The translations under genes were made by a program, and so were the position numbers. Below, piece after piece: positions 1 to 8,484 of a stretch of 64,000 nucleotides of DNA. The notes below the pieces were generated by a model. The model worked only from the letters and a program-made list of their open reading frames with translations, had not been told where the DNA came from and ran no database searches. Position 1 is the stretch's first letter. Each line of letters begins with the position of its first letter. Source of the DNA: DASWIG01 sp036397835 (GTDB lineage Bacteria > Acidobacteriota > Thermoanaerobaculia > Multivoradales > J023); NCBI GenBank assembly GCA_036397835.1, contig DASWIG010000100.1:6210-70209 (forward strand), given 5' to 3'.

Positions 1-112
1 AAAGTACCTCCTGGCCGACGATTCGCCCACCAGCGTCGCGGGCTTCTTTCCCGAAGGCAACGTGTCGTTCGAGCCTGGCAGTGTGGGCCAGATCGCGTGG
101 ACCTGGTATTGA
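1..112 (+). CDS. C-terminal end of an unidentified protein, probably a pseudopilin
   Basis: An open frame runs from base 2 to a TGA at 110-112 and gives 36 residues ending in AWTWY. Only the C-terminus is present, so no domain can be assigned from it. The next genes encode PilV-, PilW- and PilX-like proteins followed by PilY1, and in such operons the first gene is usually a FimT/FimU (GspH-type) minor pseudopilin. That assignment rests on gene order alone. The gene is cut by the window edge. Confidence 0.5.
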   Translation, partial: KYLLADDSPTSVAGFFPEGNVSFEPGSVGQIAWTWY

Positions 113-159
113 TGGGTGACCCGGACGTCAGTCAGGACGGAGTGCGAGGTAACAGAATC

Positions 160-843
160 ATGAGCGCGTTTTCCATCCTACGAACGCGGTCCGGCGTGGC
201 GGCCGGCCGAGGTCGCCGCGGTGAAGCCGGCACGTCGCTGGTGGAGACCCTGATCGCGGCGGGGATCCTGTTGGTGGTCGCGGTCAGCATCTTCCCGATG
301 TTCCACCGCGCCGTGGCCAACAACGTCTCAGGCGGCGACTCCAGCCAGGCCACCCAGCACGGCCGCTCGCGGGTCGAAGGGCTGCTCGCCAGGTCGATCG
401 ACAACCTGATGTTCGACATGAAGAACCCGGCAGACCCCAACTACCTGATCGAGAGCGAAGGCTCCGGCAGCAGGATGACGATCGAAAACCTCAGCCAGTG
501 GGACGATCAGGCCAAGGCCCAGCCGCCCGCGGATCCGGGCGATCTGATCCAGCACTTCGCAACCGGAGTCTGGGTTGGCAACGGCGGTCCAACCGTGGGC
601 CTGGTGATCTGGGAGCGCACGACGGTGATTCGTCAGTACTCCTACGCCGACATCGGCGAGGGCGTGATCGACGTGAGCAACCCCGGCCAGATCGTCGCCG
701 CCGGTCATCCCAATCGCTTCGACAGCCCGCTGGCGTCAGACGCCCCGACCTCCCAGATCAACTTCCGCGAGCACGACGTGACCGTCAGCAGCCGGCGCGC
801 CGGCGTGCCGCCCATGCGCGTCCGGCTCGTGCGCACCCACTGA
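160..843 (+). CDS. PilV-like type IV minor pilin
   Basis: A 227-residue protein with a class III prepilin signal: a basic leader, then G-TSLVE (cleavage after Gly, Glu at mature position 5) and a hydrophobic helix ending near IFPMF. This is the form of PilV-type minor pilins, which are processed by PilD in the inner membrane and help prime type IV pilus assembly. The ATG at 160 is chosen because GAGGT lies 9 bases upstream (146-150); an in-frame ATG at 97 would overlap the previous gene. The globular C-terminal part is not recognised. It is the second gene of the minor pilin operon. Confidence 0.75.
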   Translation: MSAFSILRTRSGVAAGRGRRGEAGTSLVETLIAAGILLVVAVSIFPMFHRAVANNVSGGDSSQATQHGRSRVEGLLARSIDNLMFDMKNPADPNYLIESEGSGSRMTIENLSQWDDQAKAQPPADPGDLIQHFATGVWVGNGGPTVGLVIWERTTVIRQYSYADIGEGVIDVSNPGQIVAAGHPNRFDSPLASDAPTSQINFREHDVTVSSRRAGVPPMRVRLVRTH

Positions 844-860
844 CGAGGAGGTGGAACGTG

Positions 861-2192
861 ATGCGACGAAATCCCCCTTCCGCCGGTTTCAGCCTGGCCG
901 AGCTGATGGTGACCCTCGTGGTGATGGCCGTGGCCGTCGTGGGCGCGCTGACGTTCTTCGACATGTCGACCCGTCTGGCCCGCTCGCAGGTGCAGGTCGC
1001 CGGGCTCCAGGTTTCGCAGCGCGTCTCCCAGCACGAGATCGCGCGGATGGCGGCGATGGCGGGCGTCGGCGGTCTGCCCGAGGGCATCCCGCCGGCAGTG
1101 GCCCAGGCCGCGGGCATCGGGACCGCCGGCGTCTTCCCCAACGGCCTGGCGGTGGCGATGGACAACAACGTGGCGGAAGACACCGACCTCGGCGGCGGCG
1201 GCCCGGCGTTGCTGACGGTGGGGGACACGGACGTGCTCACCCTGCGCGGAGTCTTCACGACGCCGGTCTACCACATCGAGCCCCAGGTGCCCCTCACGCT
1301 CGGCCCGGGGACGGGGAACATGGTCGTCACCCTGAGCACCGTCGTCGACGTGGGGGTCACCCAGGACCTCGACCCGTTGCGCCGGGCGCTCGACGTGAGC
1401 CCGCCGCGGACGGAAGCCATCATCGTCTACGACCGCTACAACCCCGATGCCTTCGCGGTGCTCGAGTACGTTCCCGGCAACTCGGTCCTCGGCGCCCTGG
1501 GCGCCCCGACGATGACCATCGGCCTGACCCTGGGCCCCGGCGGGACCTACAGCAACCAGTACGGGCAGATGGCGTTGGGCACCACGCTGCTCCAGGGCGC
1601 CGCCGGCCAGGCCTGGACTCTGCCGGGGGGGCTCACGGTCCAGCTTCCGGAAGAGATCGGCGCCATCGGCCTGCTCGAGGAGTACCGTTTCTTCGTGCGC
1701 AAGGAGTACGAGCTGCCCGGCGTGCCGGAGAGCCGTCTGGCGCCGGTGCTCACCCGCGCCCGGTACTATCCCGGCACCGGCGTGATCCATCCCGCGGGCG
1801 CCCTCGCCCTCGCCGACAACGTGATCGACCTGCAACTGGCGCTGGCGGTCGACCAGCCGGTCGCCGGGGTCGGGATTCCCGACGGTCAGATCCTGGAGAT
1901 CGGCCTGGCCGCCGACGACGACGAGATCCTCTACAACTTCGCCGGCGACGACGACGGCCTGGCGAGCATCGGCACCTCGATCTGGGCGAGCCCGGCTTCG
2001 CGGCTGCGTTTCCTGCGCATCAGCACGGTGGTCCAGGGCGACCGCACCGACCCCACCTTCCCGGGCGCCGTGGTCGACGTCGTCGAGGACCACGACTACG
2101 TCGCTTCGCCGTCGATCTTCAACGCCGGCGGTTACGCGAAGATCCGCAAGCGGCTCGTGTCTACCACGGTCGAAACGAGGAACCTGCCATGA
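861..2192 (+). CDS. PilW-like type IV minor pilin
   Basis: A 443-residue protein beginning with a prepilin leader and cleavage motif G-FSLAE followed by a long hydrophobic helix (LMVTLVVMAVAVVGALTFF). The length and position after a PilV-like gene and before a PilX-like gene fit PilW, a minor pilin of the pilus priming complex. A strong GAGGAGG ribosome site precedes both GTG 858 and ATG 861; ATG 861 has the better spacing. The stop overlaps the start of the next gene in ATGA (2189-2192), so the two are probably translationally coupled. The large extracytoplasmic part is longer than in Pseudomonas PilW (about 270 residues) and is not otherwise recognised. Confidence 0.7.
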   Translation: MRRNPPSAGFSLAELMVTLVVMAVAVVGALTFFDMSTRLARSQVQVAGLQVSQRVSQHEIARMAAMAGVGGLPEGIPPAVAQAAGIGTAGVFPNGLAVAMDNNVAEDTDLGGGGPALLTVGDTDVLTLRGVFTTPVYHIEPQVPLTLGPGTGNMVVTLSTVVDVGVTQDLDPLRRALDVSPPRTEAIIVYDRYNPDAFAVLEYVPGNSVLGALGAPTMTIGLTLGPGGTYSNQYGQMALGTTLLQGAAGQAWTLPGGLTVQLPEEIGAIGLLEEYRFFVRKEYELPGVPESRLAPVLTRARYYPGTGVIHPAGALALADNVIDLQLALAVDQPVAGVGIPDGQILEIGLAADDDEILYNFAGDDDGLASIGTSIWASPASRLRFLRISTVVQGDRTDPTFPGAVVDVVEDHDYVASPSIFNAGGYAKIRKRLVSTTVETRNLP

Positions 2193-2797
2193 ACGGCCTG
2201 GCGAGAAACCAACACGGCAGCATGTTCATCATGGTGCTGCTGATCCTCCTGATCCTCACCGCGGTGGCGCTCTCCCTGGTCTTCGTCACCGAGATCGAGA
2301 TGCAGCTCGGCGGCACCGAGAGGGTGATGAACCTGACCTTCTTCGCGGCGGAGACGGGCGTCCACGCGGCGCTGGCCGGCGTGCCCAACCAGAACTGGGC
2401 GGGCGAGAAGCTCGTCTTTCCGGAGGGACCGGGCGGCGGCCCAGGCAGGCAGCTCGGCACCCGCGTGATCACCACCCGCGTGCGCACCGTGGGACCGCCG
2501 CAGCTTCCGCCGATGACGATCGCCAACGAGGGCGAGAACGACTACCACACCTTCGCCACCTTCCTGCGCTCCACGGCCCAGCGCGTGAGCTGGCCGCAGA
2601 CCGAGCAGGTGCCGATCTACGACGAGGGTGACCTGCGCGAGCTCGACGTGACCATCCAGTCGCAGCAGACCCTGGAGGTGCGCTACCTGCTCTCGCCGGT
2701 GAGGACGCCGCCGAGCCCCGAGCAGCCCTACAGCGACGAAACCGACCGGGGCTTCGGAGCGCCGCCGCCGCCCCCGCCTCCGCCGACCGTGCCCTGA
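2189..2797 (+). CDS. PilX-like pilus assembly protein
   Basis: A 202-residue protein with a short N-terminus reading QHGSMFIM followed by one hydrophobic helix (VLLILLILTAVALSLVF). This matches the PilX N-terminal domain, whose members have a prepilin-like cleavage site but, as here, often lack the usual Glu at mature position 5. The rest would be periplasmic. It ends in a run of eight prolines before TVP-stop. Its ATG overlaps the stop of the PilW-like gene by 4 bp. PilX sits with PilV, PilW and PilY1 at the pilus tip or priming complex. Confidence 0.7.
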   Translation: MNGLARNQHGSMFIMVLLILLILTAVALSLVFVTEIEMQLGGTERVMNLTFFAAETGVHAALAGVPNQNWAGEKLVFPEGPGGGPGRQLGTRVITTRVRTVGPPQLPPMTIANEGENDYHTFATFLRSTAQRVSWPQTEQVPIYDEGDLRELDVTIQSQQTLEVRYLLSPVRTPPSPEQPYSDETDRGFGAPPPPPPPPTVP

Positions 2798-2855
2798 CGA
2801 CCCGGTCCGGTCCGCCTGCGAACGCCGAAAAACCAATAAGAAGCCGGAGGCTCCG

Positions 2856-5800
2856 ATGTCCAAGCCCAACGCCGTCTCCTCACGTTTCGCGCTCACGACC
2901 TTCGTCCTCGCCGCCTTGCTGGCTGGCGGAGCGGCCGCCGACGACCGCGACCTGCTGCGCGAGTCGGGAGCCAATCCTTACGTCTTCATCGTCTTCGACA
3001 CCTCCGGCTCGATGCACTGGACGCCGAAGTGTACCCAGGAGCAGTTCGACGACGGCACCTGCGACTTCCTGTGCCCGACGGGAGACTGTTTCGCAGCGAT
3101 GAACGGCGACGATCCGGCGTCGAAGTTCCGCCAGGCCAAGGAGGCCCTCTACGAGGTGATCGGCGGGCTCGAGGGCATCAACTACGGCTTCATGACCTAC
3201 AACCAGGACAGCCTCCGGGTGCACGAGAAGCACTTCCTGTACCGGGTCAGCGACACCCAGCCCGACGGCGTCACGCCCAACGCCTCGCTGACGCTGGTCA
3301 ACGGCGATGCCTTCCCCGCCATCGCCCGCCATTGCACGCTCTCCGGCGCCGGCTGCAACGCCGACGCCGACTGCGGCGCGCGCGGCGGCACCTGCGAGTA
3401 CGAAGACGTCTTCGGCGCCGGCTGGAATTGCGACGAGGGCACGGGCGACCAGAGAAAGGGCTGCTATGGCAGCTCGAGCCGCATCGCGGACATGAACGAC
3501 GACTGGGAGCTGCGCCGCGCCCAGCGCGTGCCCAAGCTGGGCCGCGGCCCGGATTTCTCTGGTATCGCCAGCGGCGAATACCAGGACGACTTCGACGCCG
3601 ACTCGTTCCTCAACGACGACGGCAGCCTGAGCTGGTCGGGCGGCTGGATCGAGTCCGATCACTCCGGCGGCGCCGGGCCGACGGCCGGCAACGCGCAGAT
3701 CTCGGGCGGCAAGCTGCGTCTCGACCACAATACCAGCCCGCCCGTCCCGTCGAGCCTGGCGCGCCAAGCGAACCTCGGATCGTGGCTCGGCGCCGTGCTC
3801 GAGTTCGACTGGGAGGTGGTGGGCGGCCTCGAGACCAACGACGCGGTGGAGGTCGAGATCTCGTCCAACGGCGGCTCCTCCTGGACGATCCTCGAGCGAT
3901 TCTCCGGCTTCAACAACCCCACCGGCGGCAGCCGGAGCTACGACGTGACGGCCTACGCCGCGAGCAACACGCAGATCCGGTTCCGCGTCGCGAACGAGCT
4001 CCGCGGCTCCGACGAGCAGTTCCGGGTCGACAATCTGGTGCTCCGTCCCGACATTCCGGAAACCGTGATCTACCTGCGCAACAACGCCGACGGCCGACGC
4101 TACAAGCTCATCTACCGGCCGGTGGCGACGCTGCCCGACGGCAGCGCCAACAAGTACGGCAATTCGAAGCTGGCGGTGGAGATCGAGGTCCGCCAGTGCA
4201 CCGACGACAACGACAACTGCGCTTCGAGCTTCGTGGACAAGGAGGTCGTCTACTACGACCTGGTGGACGAGTACGGCTCGTGGGACAACGGCGCCGACCG
4301 CGGTCCGCGCACCATGGGCTTCTTCAACCAGTCGTCGGCCGGCGACGCCGACGCCACCAACACCTGCACCGGCGGCGACCACAACGACGACGCCGACGCC
4401 GACAAGTATCCGGACTCCGCGGGCTACAACTTGCGATGGCCGACCGATCCCGACCCGCCGCCGCTGCGTTTCGACACCGACGGCGACGGCTTCCTGGATC
4501 TCGAGGATTTCCCGGTCGGCGACCTGGTCCCTTTCGACTGGGAAGACGACCACAAGGTCGATCTGCTCGAGCGGCTGGCGCCCAACACGGGCGTCAATCC
4601 GGCGGCGCCGCCGGACTTCCGCGTGGCGAGCTACTTCCGTGACGTGCACCAGAGCGGCGAAGACTTCCTGCGCCTCAAGGACGAGCGGATGCGGCCGATG
4701 GTCGCCGAGGGCGCGACGCCTCTCGGCGGCGCCGTTGCGGACTTTCGCGAATGGTACAGCGGCTGCCGGATCGGCACCTGCCCGGGCGCCACCGGCTGGC
4801 AGGACGTCGCCGTGGTTTTCGACCGCGACTTCAACTGCCGCAAGAAGTTCCTGATCGTGCTCACCGACGGAGACAACACCTGCACCGGTCCCTCCGCCTG
4901 CACGGGCACGGCGAGCCTGCAAGCCCAGTTGGGCATCAAGACCTACGTGGTCGCCTTCGGCGTCGCGCAGGGCAACGGCAACACGCTCACCTGCATGGCG
5001 AACAACGGCGGCACCGGCGAACCGATCTACCCGCAGAACAAGGAGGAGCTGGTCACGGCCCTGAATGAGCTGTTCGGCGAGATCAAGGTCGCAGCGCGCT
5101 CCTTCGCTTCGGCCTCGGTGCCCACGGTGCAGAACGAGACCTCCGACAAGATCTACCTCTCGAGCTTCACGCCGCTGCCCGACATCGCGGTGTGGCCGGG
5201 GCGGGTCAACGCCTTCCGCAAACCCTTGCCCTTGAAAGACGACAACACGCCCGACTTCGACCGCAAGTGCGATACCGGGAGCCCCTTGACGTCGTTGCAG
5301 GCCTCCTGCCACCTGTGGGACGCCAGCGCGGAGCTTCTGAACCAGGCGCCGACGGCGACCGACGTCGCCGGCGGGGACTACAAGATCGGCAACGCCGCCG
5401 ACGAGCGTCGGGTGCTCTACAGCCAGCGGCGGGTCAACGAAGCCGTACCCACGGACCTTCGACTGTTCCTGCCGCCGACCGCGGCCTCGCCCGCCTCGGC
5501 CAACGAAATCGACCTGTGGGACGGGCTCGGCCTCGCCTACATGCCCGGCGACGCGGCGTCGGAGGCGGCGGCGCGGACCGAGGCCGAACGGATCGTCGGC
5601 GAGACCTTGCGGATCAAGGAGGAGTCCATTCCCGATCCCGACGATCCCATCAACAATCCGCCCCAGGAGTTCACCTACGTGCTCGGCGACATCTTCCACG
5701 CCGATCCGGAGGTGCTCGGCGGCCCCACCAACCTGATCTACTTCCGCGACGACCTGAACGGCTACCAGGACTACGCCGAGCAACACTTCTGGCGCCGCAA

Positions 5801-7703
5801 GATGCTGGCGGTGGCGGCCAACGACGGCCAGCTCCACTTCTTCGACGCCGGCATCCGCACCGAGGTCTTCGACCCCTTCGCCGGCGTCACCGTGGAGAGG
5901 TTCACCGACGGTACCGGCGCCGAGCTCTTCTCCTACATCCCGCGGCTGGTGCTGCCGATCGTCCGCGACCAGGCGGGCGGACCCCAGCACATCTATTCGC
6001 TCGACGGCGTCTTGTCGGGCGCCGACGTCTTCATCGATCCGCTCCACGACGGCACCAACAACACCCCCGCCGACCGCGGCTGGCGCGCCGTCCTGGTGTC
6101 GGGCCTGCGCGAGGGCGGCGACGTGTTCCGCCAATCCGCTCCCACGCCGGGCTTCGTCAGCGGCTACTTCGCGCTCGACGTGACCCAGCCGGACGTGCTG
6201 GTCACGCCGGCGCCGTCGCCGGCCGACCCGGAGCCGCGCCCGCGTCCGACGCCGGCCGGGCAGCTCGTGCCCTCCTGCCTGGGCTTCGACGCCGACGGCA
6301 TTCAAACGCTCTCGAGCGCCTGCCCGACGCCGGCGGGGGCGGACTTCGGCTTCCCGATGGAGCTGTGGTCGTTCACCGACGCGGCGCCGTTCACCCTCGG
6401 CGGCCCCTACTACCTCGACGAGGAAGACGCCAACGGCGACGGGCTCCCCGACGGCAACGACGAGCGCGATCTGGGCGATACCTGGTCGAAGCCGATCGTC
6501 GGGCGGATCCGCATCTGCACCGGAGTGACCTGCGACCCGGCCGCCGACCCCAACGACATCGAGGACCGTTACGTGGCCATCTTCGGCGGCGGCCTCGAGC
6601 CCAAGAGCCCGAACAGCTCGCTGCGCGGCGCCTGGCTCTACATGGTCGACGTGGAGACCGGCCGCGCCATCTACAAGCGCCAGCTCGAGGGCGCCGCCGC
6701 CGCCGCGCCGACCGTGCTCGACGGCGACCGCGACGGCTACTTCGACACGATCTACATCGGCACCACCCTCGGCTTCATCTACAAGGTCGACCTCACCGCC
6801 CTCGACTCGACGGGCGGCGTGCCGCGGCTCGTTGCCGTGACCATCGACAACTCCCGCCTGGTGGGCAGCCCGCTCGCCCCTGCCGACAGCGCCACGGTGG
6901 AGCGCGTCACCGACGCCGCCTGGAAGCCCTTCAAGATCTTCTCCACCAACGGGCGGCCGATCTACATGACGATCACGGCGTTCGTGGTGCCGGACCTCGA
7001 GCAGTTCGCCCTCGCCGTGGGCACCGGCAACCGGCACAACCTGTGGACGCGCAACGGCGTCGAGGCGCGCTTCTACGTGATCGTCGACGAGAGCTACACC
7101 CCGGCCTCGGCCGGGCTGCCGAAGACCGAGGCCAGCTACGCGGCCGTCGCCGACACCGACCCCGAGACCACGGACAGCTTCCTGCTCGACCGCAACCCGG
7201 GCGAGCGCGGCTGGGTGCTGCGGCTCGGCGTCGACGAGCGGGTGATCACCCAGGCCTTCGCCCTGGTCGGGGTGATGGTCTTCACCTCCTTCGATCCCGA
7301 TCCCGACCCCGACCCCCTGGCCGGCGCCTGCGCGCGCTCGGGCGACAGCCGGATCTTCGTGGTCGACGGGGAGAACGCCAACGCCTTCGTCGACCTCGAT
7401 CCCTCGACCGCGGGCACCGAGCGTTACCTCACCGAGGGCGACTTCACCACCTCGCCCTACGTAGACCAGACCAGCACCAAGAACCCCGGCACCTCCGGCA
7501 AGACCACCGAATCGGAGGACGACGCTACCCAGGTCGCGTTGCAGGAGGCGATCCGCCAGGCTCTCATGCGGTTCTTCCCCGAGGGCTGCCGGTACAACAA
7601 GGCGTACTCGTTCACCGTCAACGCCAGCCGCTCCGATACCGGGCACGTGCGCTACGCTACGATTCCGGTGGCGATGTGTCCGATCGACTGGAACGAGGAG
7701 TAG
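2856..7703 (+). CDS. pilY1: PilY1/PilC-like type IV pilus tip adhesin
   Basis: A 1615-residue secreted protein with an N-terminal signal peptide ending near AAADD. A von Willebrand A MIDAS motif DTSGS is at residues 48-52, and a further VWA strand, LIVLTDGDN, is near residue 670. The VWA domain is split by a long cysteine-bearing insert containing a beta-sandwich-like region at about residues 245-400. An EF-hand-like calcium loop (DTDGDGFLDLED) is near 545. The C-terminal half is the PilC/PilY1 beta-propeller, starting near MLAVAANDGQLHFF at about residue 983. PilY1 is the tip-associated adhesin and extension/retraction regulator. It follows the PilX-like gene by 58 bp, after AAGCCGGAGG. Confidence 0.9.
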   Translation: MSKPNAVSSRFALTTFVLAALLAGGAAADDRDLLRESGANPYVFIVFDTSGSMHWTPKCTQEQFDDGTCDFLCPTGDCFAAMNGDDPASKFRQAKEALYEVIGGLEGINYGFMTYNQDSLRVHEKHFLYRVSDTQPDGVTPNASLTLVNGDAFPAIARHCTLSGAGCNADADCGARGGTCEYEDVFGAGWNCDEGTGDQRKGCYGSSSRIADMNDDWELRRAQRVPKLGRGPDFSGIASGEYQDDFDADSFLNDDGSLSWSGGWIESDHSGGAGPTAGNAQISGGKLRLDHNTSPPVPSSLARQANLGSWLGAVLEFDWEVVGGLETNDAVEVEISSNGGSSWTILERFSGFNNPTGGSRSYDVTAYAASNTQIRFRVANELRGSDEQFRVDNLVLRPDIPETVIYLRNNADGRRYKLIYRPVATLPDGSANKYGNSKLAVEIEVRQCTDDNDNCASSFVDKEVVYYDLVDEYGSWDNGADRGPRTMGFFNQSSAGDADATNTCTGGDHNDDADADKYPDSAGYNLRWPTDPDPPPLRFDTDGDGFLDLEDFPVGDLVPFDWEDDHKVDLLERLAPNTGVNPAAPPDFRVASYFRDVHQSGEDFLRLKDERMRPMVAEGATPLGGAVADFREWYSGCRIGTCPGATGWQDVAVVFDRDFNCRKKFLIVLTDGDNTCTGPSACTGTASLQAQLGIKTYVVAFGVAQGNGNTLTCMANNGGTGEPIYPQNKEELVTALNELFGEIKVAARSFASASVPTVQNETSDKIYLSSFTPLPDIAVWPGRVNAFRKPLPLKDDNTPDFDRKCDTGSPLTSLQASCHLWDASAELLNQAPTATDVAGGDYKIGNAADERRVLYSQRRVNEAVPTDLRLFLPPTAASPASANEIDLWDGLGLAYMPGDAASEAAARTEAERIVGETLRIKEESIPDPDDPINNPPQEFTYVLGDIFHADPEVLGGPTNLIYFRDDLNGYQDYAEQHFWRRKMLAVAANDGQLHFFDAGIRTEVFDPFAGVTVERFTDGTGAELFSYIPRLVLPIVRDQAGGPQHIYSLDGVLSGADVFIDPLHDGTNNTPADRGWRAVLVSGLREGGDVFRQSAPTPGFVSGYFALDVTQPDVLVTPAPSPADPEPRPRPTPAGQLVPSCLGFDADGIQTLSSACPTPAGADFGFPMELWSFTDAAPFTLGGPYYLDEEDANGDGLPDGNDERDLGDTWSKPIVGRIRICTGVTCDPAADPNDIEDRYVAIFGGGLEPKSPNSSLRGAWLYMVDVETGRAIYKRQLEGAAAAAPTVLDGDRDGYFDTIYIGTTLGFIYKVDLTALDSTGGVPRLVAVTIDNSRLVGSPLAPADSATVERVTDAAWKPFKIFSTNGRPIYMTITAFVVPDLEQFALAVGTGNRHNLWTRNGVEARFYVIVDESYTPASAGLPKTEASYAAVADTDPETTDSFLLDRNPGERGWVLRLGVDERVITQAFALVGVMVFTSFDPDPDPDPLAGACARSGDSRIFVVDGENANAFVDLDPSTAGTERYLTEGDFTTSPYVDQTSTKNPGTSGKTTESEDDATQVALQEAIRQALMRFFPEGCRYNKAYSFTVNASRSDTGHVRYATIPVAMCPIDWNEE

Positions 7704-7706
7704 TCC

Positions 7707-8456
7707 GTGCGACGAGCGCTCACGACATGGCTCGCGATCCTCCCGGCCGCCCTGCTGGCGGCCGGGCCGGCTGCCGCCGACCGGCTGCAAACCCGCGACG
7801 GCGCCCTGGTGGAGACCAAAGGCCCCTGGAAGATCCAGGGCTCGCTGGTGATCTTCACCCTCCCGAACGGCACCCTGTCGTCGCTGCGCGTCTCCGAGGT
7901 CGACCTCGACGCCAGCGCCGTGGCGACCATGGAGGCCAGGAACCCGCCGCCTCCGCCTCCGGAGCCCGAGCCGCGGGAGGCCGTCGCCGAGATCACCATG
8001 AAGCAGGTGCGGCGGGCGCCGCCGCCGCGCCCTGCCGAAGAGGCGGAGGGCTCCAAGGCCGCGGCGGAAGGCGCCGGCGGTGAAGGCGGCGCGCCCCCGC
8101 CGCCTCCGCCGCCGCCCGTCAACGTGATCGCCTGGCGTCCGGCCGAAGGCCGCGACGGCGCCCTCGAGATCCTCGGCACCCTGCGCAACGAAGGGCGCGA
8201 GATCGTCACCGATCTCGGCGTGACGGTCTCGCTCTTCGACGAGGCCGGCGCCACCGTGGCCACCGCCAACGCCTTCCTGGGCGCGGTCTCGCTGGCGCCG
8301 GGCACCACCACGACGATGCGGGCGCTCTTCCCCGACGTCTACCGGTTCGCCGGGGAGCCGAGCTTCCAGGTGCGCGCCAACCCCATCCGCATCCAGGGGG
8401 TGGGGACGGCGCCCCCCGGCGAAGCGTCGGCGCAGGAGGCGGGCGGCGAAAGCTGA
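7707..8456 (+). CDS. secreted proline-rich protein with a FxLYD-like C-terminal domain
   Basis: A 249-residue protein with a GTG start three bases after the PilY1 stop, so it is very probably co-transcribed with it. It has a signal peptide (LAILPAALLAAGPAAA). A short N-terminal region includes a KIQGSLVIFTLPNG segment. Two proline runs follow, separated by a charged linker. The C-terminal part, at about residues 140-235 (GTLRNEGREIVTDLGVTVSLFD), resembles FxLYD-type beta-sandwich domains of bacterial exported proteins. Function is unknown. Position at the end of the pilus operon suggests a periplasmic accessory role, which is inference. Confidence 0.6.
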   Translation: MRRALTTWLAILPAALLAAGPAAADRLQTRDGALVETKGPWKIQGSLVIFTLPNGTLSSLRVSEVDLDASAVATMEARNPPPPPPEPEPREAVAEITMKQVRRAPPPRPAEEAEGSKAAAEGAGGEGGAPPPPPPPPVNVIAWRPAEGRDGALEILGTLRNEGREIVTDLGVTVSLFDEAGATVATANAFLGAVSLAPGTTTTMRALFPDVYRFAGEPSFQVRANPIRIQGVGTAPPGEASAQEAGGES

Positions 8457-8484
8457 CGGCCGGCGCGGTGCTAGAGTCGGGGGC

